Notes under the pieces: model-generated
The model's input: the letters and a program-made list of their open reading frames with translations, nothing else
The model's database searches: none
What the model was told of the DNA's origin: nothing
Program-made: the position numbers and the translations under genes
Origin: REEB426 sp964551975
GTDB taxonomy: Bacteria > Actinomycetota > Actinomycetes > S36-B12
NCBI GenBank assembly: GCA_964551975.1
Contig: CAZKFI010000032.1
Location: 1 to 26,561 of the forward strand
Reading direction: 5' to 3'
DNA: 26,561 nucleotides
In this document: one piece after another, positions 1 to 6,629 of the stretch
Layout of the letters: each line of letters begins with the position of its first letter
How positions within the stretch are numbered: the stretch's first letter is position 1

Positions 1-444
1 GATCGGGACCGCGTCCGCCGGGCCAGGAAGGAAATGGACCTGCTCGACTTGGCGGGGCGGCATCTCAATGAACTGTCTGGGGGACAGCGTCAACGCGCCT
101 TCGTCGCCCAAGGCCTCGCTCAGGATCACCACATACTGCTGATGGATGAGCCCCTGACTGGTTTAGATCTACCATCGGCTCAGACGATCGACCGCATCAT
201 TCATGCAGAGACCGAGCGGGGCTGCACGGTCATTCTCACCACCCACGACCTAGACGAGGCGCGCGCGGCAGACCATGTCCTGCTGCTTGGTCAAGGTGGT
301 CTGCTCTCCGGACCACCAGCGCAGGTGTTGACTCTCGATCACCTGCAGCAGGCTTACCGGCTAGGGGCGCATCACCCAATCGGTGACGAAGCGGCGCTGC
401 TGCCAAGCCCCCACCACGATCATGACGAGCATGTCCATGAGTGA
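1..444 (+). CDS. Metal-type ABC transporter ATP-binding protein (5' partial)
   Basis: C-terminal part of an ABC ATPase; the reading frame is open from base 1, so the Walker A half lies outside the window. Visible motifs are the signature LSGGQRQR, Walker B ILLMDEP followed by the D-loop GLD, and the H-loop histidine in LTTHDLDEA. The protein ends in a histidine-rich tail (HHDHDEHVHE). In the family such tails and the layout fit zinc/manganese importers of the ZnuC/AztA type, where the ATPase powers import with a membrane permease and a binding protein. The stop codon overlaps the start of the next gene, a Zur-like repressor, so the two are probably translationally coupled, which supports zinc as substrate. 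The ABC call is secure; the metal specificity is inferred from the tail and the neighbour. Confidence 0.85.
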   Translation, partial: DRDRVRRARKEMDLLDLAGRHLNELSGGQRQRAFVAQGLAQDHHILLMDEPLTGLDLPSAQTIDRIIHAETERGCTVILTTHDLDEARAADHVLLLGQGGLLSGPPAQVLTLDHLQQAYRLGAHHPIGDEAALLPSPHHDHDEHVHE

Positions 445-847
445 GGAGACATCAGTCGGGGTCCGTTCGACCCGCCAGCGTTCCGCCGTCGCTGCCGTAC
501 TGCGCGAGAGTCCGGGGTTTCATTCAGCGCAGCAGTACTTCGACATGCTACGTGCGCGCGGTCAGCGGATCGGCTTGACCACGGTGTATCGAACACTGCA
601 GGCAATGGTGGCCAGTGGTGATGTGGATGTCCTCGTGACCAGCGACGGCGAGGCTCGCTACCGCGGCTGCGGTCAGGCGTCGGGCCATCACCACCACCTC
701 GTCTGCCGGCGCTGTGGCAAGACGGTCGAAATCGCCGCCACTGAGGTAGAGCACTGGGCTTCCACGGTGGCTCAAGCCCACGGGTTCACTTCAGTGGACC
801 ACACCGTGGAACTGGTTGGAACCTGTCAAGGCTGCACAGGCGCTTGA
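437..847 (+). CDS. zur: Fur-family zinc uptake regulator (Zur-like)
   Basis: 136-residue Fur-family repressor. The N-terminal winged helix covers about residues 10-75 (STRQRSAVAAVL and LTTVYRTLQAM). It is followed by the family HHHH stretch (84-87) and two CxxC pairs, C90/C93 and C130/C133, which form the structural zinc site in mycobacterial Zur (FurB). D62 and C78 also fall where that protein binds its regulatory zinc. In the family, the zinc-loaded dimer represses zinc uptake genes. The start at 437 overlaps the stop of the upstream ABC ATPase by 8 bp; an in-frame ATG at 431 is possible. Coupling to a metal ABC transporter with a His-rich tail favours Zur over iron Fur or PerR. No AT-rich Zur box is visible in the window. 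Confidence 0.82.
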   Translation: MSEETSVGVRSTRQRSAVAAVLRESPGFHSAQQYFDMLRARGQRIGLTTVYRTLQAMVASGDVDVLVTSDGEARYRGCGQASGHHHHLVCRRCGKTVEIAATEVEHWASTVAQAHGFTSVDHTVELVGTCQGCTGA

Positions 848-877
848 CCTTCGCAGGCCTGATCGCGCCACGACCGC

Positions 878-1651
878 CTAGGCAGTGTCCGCAGCGACTC
901 TGATGGCCTGACGGGACTCGATCTGTCGCCGGACCAGGTTCAGTGAATTCAGATAGCGCGGTATGTCGGCGCGGAACGTTGGTGCGCAGATGGAAATCGC
1001 CCCGAGGCCTACGCGATCATCCCCAATGATGGGCACGGCCACGGCCGTATATCCCTTGGCTAGCTCCTCCTGTTCGATGGCGTAGCCCTGCTCCCTCACC
1101 TGCTGAATCTTCTGTCGCAACAGGCTGCCACTAGTGATCGTGCGCGGCGTCATACGCACGAGGCCACGTTCAATACAGGCCTCGAGTACCTGCGGTGGAC
1201 TAAATGCCAGAAGGGTCTTGCCCGTGGCTGAGCAGTGCAGATGCGTGCGCCCAGCCACCCGCGAAGGTTTGGGTGACTGTGTGAAACCTGTTTCCTTCTC
1301 TACGAAGAGCACGTCCAGGCCGTCTAGCACGGCCAGGTGCACGGTTTCCTTCGTCGTTGTTTGCAGGCTGCTGATGTACGGATGCACCGTCTCGCGAAGC
1401 ACCCGGATTCGAGGGACCCGGGAGCCCAACTCAAACAGGCGCATACCCAACCGGTATCCATGCTCGTCACGCTCGAGAACACCCCAGGCAACCAGTTCCT
1501 GGGCGACTCGATGGACCGAGGCCTTCGGCACCCCGGAGCTGCGGGAAAGCTGGGTCAGCGACAGGCTGATGTCATCGATCTCAAAGGCCTCGAGGATGAG
1601 CCTGACCTTGCCCAGGACGCTGTTGGGCAGGTCGTCAGCGTCCTCCCGCAT
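878..1651 (-). CDS. IclR-family transcriptional regulator
   Basis: 257-residue regulator. The N-terminal winged HTH spans about residues 12-70 (VLGKVRLILEAF, then SLTQLSRSSGVPKASVHRVAQEL). The IclR effector-binding domain follows from about residue 80 (ETVHLAVLDGLDVLFVEKE, CSATGKTLLAF, GYAIEQEELAKGYTAVAVPI). IclR proteins bind small aromatic or aliphatic acids and control divergent catabolic operons. I chose ATG 1651 because GGAGGG lies 7 nt upstream; an upstream TTG at 1666 would add five residues. It is divergent from the acyl-CoA ligase operon across a 189-bp spacer with inverted repeats, so it most likely controls that operon and perhaps the converging hydrolase/transporter operon. Whether it acts as activator or repressor cannot be told. 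Confidence 0.9.
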   Translation of the reverse strand: MREDADDLPNSVLGKVRLILEAFEIDDISLSLTQLSRSSGVPKASVHRVAQELVAWGVLERDEHGYRLGMRLFELGSRVPRIRVLRETVHPYISSLQTTTKETVHLAVLDGLDVLFVEKETGFTQSPKPSRVAGRTHLHCSATGKTLLAFSPPQVLEACIERGLVRMTPRTITSGSLLRQKIQQVREQGYAIEQEELAKGYTAVAVPIIGDDRVGLGAISICAPTFRADIPRYLNSLNLVRRQIESRQAIRVAADTA

Positions 1652-1692
1652 CCTGGCACCCTCCAAGCAGAAACCGGATCAATATCCTGTCA

Positions 1693-1704
1693 GCCGGATC
1701 CGGC
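1693..1704. promoter_or_regulatory. Perfect 12-bp palindrome upstream of the IclR gene
   Basis: GCCGGATCCGGC is self-complementary and lies in the IclR / acyl-CoA ligase spacer, 42 bp upstream of the IclR start. A second CCGGATC copy lies at 1674-1680. It is a possible operator, but a 12-bp GC-rich palindrome can arise by chance. Confidence 0.3.
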
Positions 1705-1750
1705 CCGCTCAAGCGGTTTGGCGAGAGGATTCCCCGGACCACTGAGTGAA

Positions 1751-1781
1751 CCGATTTCACGGCAATTTCCGGTCAAATCGG
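1751..1781. promoter_or_regulatory. Candidate IclR operator (CCGATTT-17 nt-AAATCGG)
   Basis: Two 7-bp arms, CCGATTT at 1751-1757 and AAATCGG at 1775-1781, form an inverted repeat in the IclR / acyl-CoA ligase spacer. Inside it, ATTTCCGGTCAAAT is itself a partial dyad, similar in style to the AT-flanked dyads used by IclR-family regulators. It is 60 bp upstream of the ligase start, a sensible position for divergent control. The evidence is symmetry and position only. Confidence 0.4.
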
Positions 1782-1840
1782 ATTACATCAGGGGTCGGCA
1801 GGATCAGTTACCGCAGGGCCAACGTGGAGGACTACGCCGC

Positions 1841-3460
1841 ATGAGGGGTCAGGAACAGGACCTGACGGTGTCTGCAGGCAGGGAGCCAGGCCGCATCGAC
1901 CTCACCGGGCTCAACCGAACCGTGCCCGCGTTACTCGGCGCTGCCGCGTCCCGCTACGGATCACAGACCGCTTGGACGGACGGCACCACCCACCGTCGCT
2001 TCGAAGATCTCCCCGATCTCGCTGCCCGAGGTGCTCGAACCCTTCGTGAACTCGGGATCGCACCCGGTGACCGGGTGGCCGTGGTGGCGCCGAATCGACT
2101 CGAGATCCTCGAACTCCTCCTTGCCTGCGCCTGGCTGGATGCAACGCTGGTGCCGCTGAATCCAGCAACACCGGTAGGCCAACTTGCAGGCATCTTCGAC
2201 TACATCGAACCCGGTGTGGTGTTCCTCGATGATGATGACCAGATCAGCCAGCACGTAATTGGCGCAATCAATGAGGCAGGTTGGTCAGGCCGGTTACAGC
2301 AACTCTCAGGCGTCGGTGGAGCGCAGCATCAGACCTGGATCACCGCGGCCGAACTTGAACCCGTTCACCAGGTCACCCCAGGGAGCACACTCGCCCTGCT
2401 GATGACTTCGGGAACAACCGGAGCTTCGAAGGCCGTTGAGTGCCCGCACGGGCAGTTCCTCGCCTGGGGTGAAGGAGTCGGCGGGATGCTCGGAATGACA
2501 TCCACCGACGTTGCCTATACCTGCCTTCCCCTATTTCATACGAATGCCCTGAACGCGTCCTTCCAGACCCTGCTGCATGGTGCCACGCTGCACCTTGGAC
2601 CCCGGTTCTCGGTTTCACGTTTCTGGCAGCGCAACGCCGAGGCCGGCGCAACCGTCGGCTACCTACTGGGTGCGATGGTCCGCATGCTCTTGAGTCAGCC
2701 GGAAGGCACCCCCACACCGCAGCACAGGGTCAGTCGCATCCTCGCTCCCGGGACACCGGTTGAGGCACTGCGCGAATTCGAGTCCCGCTTTGGCAGCGTT
2801 CTCATCGAAGGCCATGGGATGACCGAGACCAATGCAGCGCTGGGCACGCCTTTGGGTGTTCGTCGACTGGGGTACATGGGTCAGGTGATGCCTGGGTATC
2901 AGGCGCAAATTGTTGACGATCAGGATCAGCCGCTACCGCCGGGCACCCCAGGCGAACTGGTATTGCGCAGCGACATACCGTTCGCCTTTGCCACCGGGTA
3001 CTGGCGTCTACCTGAGGTCACGGTCAGTGCGAACCGCAATCAGTGGTTCCATTCCGGCGATCGCGTTGTCGAGGAAGACGGTTGGTTTCGATTCCTGGAT
3101 CGGATCAAGGACGTCATTCGGCGGCGTGGCGAGAATATTTCAGGGTGGGAAGTCGAGCAGGCACTGGATTCTCATCCGGAGGTTGCTCGCTCCGCCGCCA
3201 TTCCGGTGCCCTCCGAACTGGGCGAAGATGAAGTCCTGGCGTTCGTGGTACGAATCCCGAACTCTGCACTCAATGCCGAGGTGCTGCATCGGGAAACTTC
3301 GAGTCTGCTGCCCTCATACGCTCGACCTCGATTCATTGAATTCGTTGACGAGCTCCCACTGACTGACACGGGCAAGGTGCGCAAGCAGGTGCTACGGGAT
3401 CGCGGCACCTCAGCCGACACCTGGGACGCAGAGAAGTCCGATACCCTCGCCCATGGCTGA
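1841..3460 (+). CDS. AMP-forming acyl-CoA ligase (class I adenylate-forming)
   Basis: 539-residue ANL-superfamily enzyme that would activate a carboxylic acid via an acyl-adenylate and load it on CoA. It shows the phosphate-binding loop TSGTTGASK (about 189-197), the A5 motif GHGMTET (324-330), the adenylate-binding Asp in HSGDR (D407), the hinge region LDRIKDVIRRRGENISGWEVE, and the C-terminal catalytic Lys in LTDTGKVRK (K512). All core residues are intact. The start at ATG 1841 has GGAGGA 9 nt upstream; the frame is open further upstream but only antisense to the IclR gene. It is the first gene of a three-gene operon, its stop overlapping the thiolase-like gene by 8 bp. Overall resemblance is to CaiC-like and short/medium-chain ligases; the substrate is unknown. 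Confidence 0.92.
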   Translation: MRGQEQDLTVSAGREPGRIDLTGLNRTVPALLGAAASRYGSQTAWTDGTTHRRFEDLPDLAARGARTLRELGIAPGDRVAVVAPNRLEILELLLACAWLDATLVPLNPATPVGQLAGIFDYIEPGVVFLDDDDQISQHVIGAINEAGWSGRLQQLSGVGGAQHQTWITAAELEPVHQVTPGSTLALLMTSGTTGASKAVECPHGQFLAWGEGVGGMLGMTSTDVAYTCLPLFHTNALNASFQTLLHGATLHLGPRFSVSRFWQRNAEAGATVGYLLGAMVRMLLSQPEGTPTPQHRVSRILAPGTPVEALREFESRFGSVLIEGHGMTETNAALGTPLGVRRLGYMGQVMPGYQAQIVDDQDQPLPPGTPGELVLRSDIPFAFATGYWRLPEVTVSANRNQWFHSGDRVVEEDGWFRFLDRIKDVIRRRGENISGWEVEQALDSHPEVARSAAIPVPSELGEDEVLAFVVRIPNSALNAEVLHRETSSLLPSYARPRFIEFVDELPLTDTGKVRKQVLRDRGTSADTWDAEKSDTLAHG

Positions 3461-4595
3461 TCGACCGATCATCACAGCCACAGGCCAGACTCCCTTCCTT
3501 CGACCTGCATCCGCAGTGGGGGTCACCACCCCTGAACTGCTCTACCAAGCAGCCGACCAGGCTCGCCAACGAGCCGGCCTGCAGTGGTCGGATATCGACG
3601 GCCTTGCCGTGGCATCGTTCACGCTGGCCCCAGATCATGGGATTGACCTCGCTGTCGCCTGGAATCTGCGACTGCGTTGGATCATGGATAGCGCCCTGGG
3701 TGGCGCGTCGGGCATCGACATGCTCCAGCATGCGGTAAGCGCTATTCAGAACCAGCTCTGTTCCACTGTGCTCATCGTCGCCGGCGACCACTTCGGCAGC
3801 GACGACTTCACCTCACTGGTACGCAACTACAACCGCTCAGCGGCAACAGATTTTCCCGGGTTCGCTGGTGCAGGGCCCAATGCTTTCTTTGCCATGGTCA
3901 CGCAGCAGCAGATGAACGTCACCGGATTGCAGCGAGAAGACTACGGATCCCTGGTAACGCGGCAACGGCAATGGGCAGCGACGAATGCGAATGCCGCGTA
4001 CCGAGAACCTCTCACGTTGGCGGAGTACCTCGACGCACCGATGATTGCCAGCCCATTGGGGCGATTCGATTGCGTTCCGGTAACCAGCGGTGCCAGTGCG
4101 CTCGTCCTGCAGGCATCACCCCGAGTCGATGGACCCTCGGTAACCCTTCGAGCCCTCGGGGCTCAGTACAACGTGGACGGCCAGGACAGTGATGGCTTGA
4201 CCACCGGGCTTCGCGATCTTGCCCCAGAACTCTGGGAACAGGCCGGGGTGGGCCCGGCGGACATCGACGTTGCGGGCATATATGACGATTACCCAGCCAT
4301 GGTTATTGCGCAGCTCCTTGATATCGGACTGCTCGGCACACAGGACGTGCCCGGTGAACTGGCGCGCCTCCTGCGGGGCGGTCGGCCAGCCATCAACTCC
4401 TCTGGCGGTCAACTCTCGGCTGGGCAATGCGGTGCCGGTGCCGGACTTCAGGGCGTCGTCGAGATCACCCGATGCCTGATGGGTGAGGGACCGCCCGGGA
4501 CGCAGAATGCCCGCTTGGGGCTGGCATGTGGCTACGGCATGGTCACGTATCGGTACGGGTCCTGCGCCAATGCAGTCGTTCTGGAACGTGCCTGA
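3453..4595 (+). CDS. Thiolase-like protein (SCP-x/lipid-transfer type) lacking canonical catalytic residues
   Basis: 380 residues with the thiolase fold pattern. The usual nucleophile motif NxxC(S/A)SG is replaced by ALGGASG (about 81-87), with Gly in the Cys position. The GHPxGxTG motif is replaced by AGQCGAGAG, so the catalytic His is Gln325. The second Cys region reads ACGYGMV. The YDDYP segment (Y277, Y280) is in the place where non-thiolytic relatives carry a YD motif. In steroid degradation, such thiolase-like proteins (for example Ltp2) pair with a DUF35 protein and act as retro-aldolases; the DUF35 gene here starts 1 nt after this stop. It overlaps the acyl-CoA ligase by 8 bp. It could also be an acyl-binding or condensing enzyme. 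The family is secure; the reaction is not. Confidence 0.85.
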   Translation: MADRPIITATGQTPFLRPASAVGVTTPELLYQAADQARQRAGLQWSDIDGLAVASFTLAPDHGIDLAVAWNLRLRWIMDSALGGASGIDMLQHAVSAIQNQLCSTVLIVAGDHFGSDDFTSLVRNYNRSAATDFPGFAGAGPNAFFAMVTQQQMNVTGLQREDYGSLVTRQRQWAATNANAAYREPLTLAEYLDAPMIASPLGRFDCVPVTSGASALVLQASPRVDGPSVTLRALGAQYNVDGQDSDGLTTGLRDLAPELWEQAGVGPADIDVAGIYDDYPAMVIAQLLDIGLLGTQDVPGELARLLRGGRPAINSSGGQLSAGQCGAGAGLQGVVEITRCLMGEGPPGTQNARLGLACGYGMVTYRYGSCANAVVLERA

Positions 4596-4596
4596 C

Positions 4597-4884
4597 ATGC
4601 TCCAAGCCTGCGTGCACTGCCAGTGGGCGGGTCTCCCGCGTCGCCAGGTGTGCCCGCGATGCGAGAACACCACCTGGGTCGCCCTAGCTACCGCTCGCGG
4701 GCGTATCACGGCCTGTGCACTGGTTACTCGAAATCTCGGCACATCAATCGATCCAGGTGAACTACTCCTGACGGTGGCGCTGGACCAGGGCGGCCTGATC
4801 ATCGCCCGGGCGAACTCTGGTCAGCAATTCGAGGTCGGTGACGCTGTTACCGTCGATGGCACTCTGCGGGCTACCACCGACTAG
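4597..4884 (+). CDS. Short DUF35-type zinc-ribbon/OB-fold acyl-CoA-binding partner protein
   Basis: 95-residue protein with an N-terminal rubredoxin-like zinc ribbon (C5, C8, C19, C22) followed by an OB-fold-like part (about 30-90; GRITACALVTRN, GDAVTVDG). This is the DUF35/ChsH2 C-terminal-domain layout, in which the protein binds a thiolase-like partner and helps hold the acyl-CoA. The usual N-terminal helix before the ribbon is absent, so it is shorter than typical members (roughly 130 residues). ATG 4597 follows the thiolase-like stop by 1 nt, so the two are almost certainly co-translated. Its stop overlaps the stop of the convergent racemase-like gene at the palindrome CTAG (4881-4884). 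Confidence 0.85.
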   Translation: MLQACVHCQWAGLPRRQVCPRCENTTWVALATARGRITACALVTRNLGTSIDPGELLLTVALDQGGLIIARANSGQQFEVGDAVTVDGTLRATTD

Positions 4885-5738
4885 TTCTCCGCGAAGATGC
4901 CCAGCAGATCCTGTTGAGCAAGCCCGCTACCGCGTGGGTAGGTGCTACGGCGATTGGGGCGTAGACCTGTGCTGCGGTACAGGCGCTCAGTCATCAAGGC
5001 CCAGTCCAAGCCAACGGCCACACAGTTGACCAGAGGGACGCCTGCGAGAGACTCTTCGGTGTCGTCCAGACTCAAGGTCCCGTAGAGGCCACCAGCCGAG
5101 ATCACGACGTCAGCTCCCTCATCAACCAAGGCTGCAGNNNNNNNNNNCGGCGTGCAGGGCAGGTAGACGATGCCCGAGTAGGCCCCGGACTCATCAGCGA
5201 AAGCCTGTCGAAACTCGTCCAGCGTGGCATCCAAGGCTCGAACTCCGATAAGACGCTCGGCGAAACCGAGGCGTTGCACCTGCTCACGGTGTATTGCCTC
5301 AAAGACCGTATCCACCGAGATCAATCCGAATCCCCAGCCAAGGTGGCTTGCCCACAACAAGGTGGACTCCCCTAATCCAATGACCGGGATATCGACTGCG
5401 GAGCGGGCTTCAGCCAGACAGGGCTCTTGAAAGTGGCCGATCACGAACACGTCGTAGCCTTGATCTGCTGCGGTGATGGCATTGCGAACTGCGACCACAC
5501 CGCCTCGCAGTTCACTGACCCGACCCCAGTCCCTGGCCGGTGGACTCATGCCCGCGACATGCACCTCAATCCGCCTGCCGGGTGGCATCACGGACTCAGC
5601 TCTGCGAGTCAGCCGCTGCTGCAGTAGCCGCAGGTAGTCTCCACTGGCCTGCTCATCAACGAAACTCTGCCACCAAAGTCGCAGGACCTCAGGCTGTGCG
5701 GTGGATGCTTCGTCGATTTCAGGCATCGACTTCAGCAC
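4881..5738 (-). CDS. Asp/Glu/hydantoin racemase superfamily protein (contains assembly gap)
   Basis: About 285 residues with a 10-N gap inside. The fold is recognisable from YDVFVIGHFQEPCL (95-108), IPVIGLGEST (117-126) and IVYLPCTP (190-197). These match the two half-sites of hydantoin/Asp-Glu racemases, which also include maleate isomerase and arylmalonate decarboxylase. The second catalytic Cys (C195) is present. The first half-site, normally CFGDPG in hydantoin racemases, reads HFQEPC, so His102 occupies the Cys position and C107 lies five residues on. That argues against a classical two-Cys racemase. The frame continues across the Ns. It overlaps the MBL gene end by 20 bp (8 bp if Met5, at 5726, is the start). 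Last gene of the minus-strand catabolic operon. Confidence 0.8.
   Translation of the reverse strand: MLKSMPEIDEASTAQPEVLRLWWQSFVDEQASGDYLRLLQQRLTRRAESVMPPGRRIEVHVAGMSPPARDWGRVSELRGGVVAVRNAITAADQGYDVFVIGHFQEPCLAEARSAVDIPVIGLGESTLLWASHLGWGFGLISVDTVFEAIHREQVQRLGFAERLIGVRALDATLDEFRQAFADESGAYSGIVYLPCTPXXXXAALVDEGADVVISAGGLYGTLSLDDTEESLAGVPLVNCVAVGLDWALMTERLYRSTGLRPNRRSTYPRGSGLAQQDLLGIFAEN
5138..5147. other. Assembly gap (10 N)
   Basis: A run of 10 Ns inside the racemase-like gene, just after the conserved LPCTP motif. The frame stays open with 10 Ns, so if the gap length is real or nominal it is compatible with a length of 1 modulo 3. The missing bases affect a region next to the presumed catalytic Cys. 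Confidence 0.98.
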
Positions 5739-6612
5739 AAAGGCAGCGCACGCCCTTCTCGATCCATTCCTGGCCCACCCATTTGGGGTGACGTTCGCGA
5801 GCCATGGTCTCGACCTCGGCGACGATCTGGTCCTCTGCTACGCCTGCTCGGTATCGAGACCAGACCTCATCACGCAAAAAGACCAGGTAGGCATGCACCT
5901 CCTCGAGCAAATCAGGACCGCTGACTCGGCCATGGCCCGGCACGATCAGGGTGTCGCCGGCACGCATCAGGCCTTCCATCACGGCAATCCAGCGAACTCC
6001 GGATACATCAGCATCTTCTGGCGGGAACCAGGGGAAGATCGAGAACTGCGATTCCTCAACGAGATCGCCGCAAAAGACTGCGTTGACATCGGGTACCCGA
6101 ATGACCTGGTCTCCCTTGGTGTGAGCACGCCCGGTGGCATGCATCGTCACAACGCGACCGCCCAGATCGATCTGATAGTCGGAGTCGTAAGTGATGGTCG
6201 GCTCGATGAACTCCACCCCCGCCAACTCGGCAGCAACCGAATCACCGAAGGTACGGAAGAACTCCAGGTATCCGGGTCCCTTAACGCGCAGATCTTCTAG
6301 CTGTGCGCTGTTCATCAGAAACGTCGCCTGTTCAGCAAGCACGGCCGCGCCATAGCTGTGCTCAGGATGAAAATGCGTTGTCGTTAGGTAAATCCGGCGC
6401 CCATTGGCAATCTCATCCACCTTGGCAAGTACCCGGCTGGCATTGCGCGGACCCATACCGGTGTCCACGACGAGCACTGCGTCGCGCCCACCAACGATTC
6501 CGATATTTGGGACCAGCGGAACCCCCATATCCGGAATCACAAAGAAATCGCGTTCGACATCGTGAATCTCATCGACACGGACAATCGGCGCGGGAGGTTG
6601 CTCATCAGCCAT
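5719..6612 (-). CDS. MBL-fold metallo-hydrolase
   Basis: 297-residue metallo-beta-lactamase-fold hydrolase. The metal-binding motif is HFHPEH (80-85), followed by H164 (GRAHTKGD), D183 (CGDLVE) and H227 (VPGHGR). This is the full ligand set of the superfamily, except that the Asp of HxHxDH is Glu84. Members hydrolyse lactones, thioesters, amides and esters with a dinuclear metal centre. No signal peptide is seen, so it is cytoplasmic. ATG 6612 is chosen because AGAAGGA lies upstream; the frame extends to 6768 without support. It lies 17 bp after the amidase gene and overlaps the racemase-like gene. A role in opening a ring or cleaving a thioester or ester of the imported compound is inferred. 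Confidence 0.87.
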   Translation of the reverse strand: MADEQPPAPIVRVDEIHDVERDFFVIPDMGVPLVPNIGIVGGRDAVLVVDTGMGPRNASRVLAKVDEIANGRRIYLTTTHFHPEHSYGAAVLAEQATFLMNSAQLEDLRVKGPGYLEFFRTFGDSVAAELAGVEFIEPTITYDSDYQIDLGGRVVTMHATGRAHTKGDQVIRVPDVNAVFCGDLVEESQFSIFPWFPPEDADVSGVRWIAVMEGLMRAGDTLIVPGHGRVSGPDLLEEVHAYLVFLRDEVWSRYRAGVAEDQIVAEVETMARERHPKWVGQEWIEKGVRCLCAEVDA

Positions 6613-6629
6613 GGAATTACCGTCCTTCT

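Noticed and set aside
1337..1840. Upstream extension of the acyl-CoA ligase frame
   Set aside because: It runs antisense to the IclR gene and through the promoter spacer; a good ribosome-binding site and start exist at 1841.
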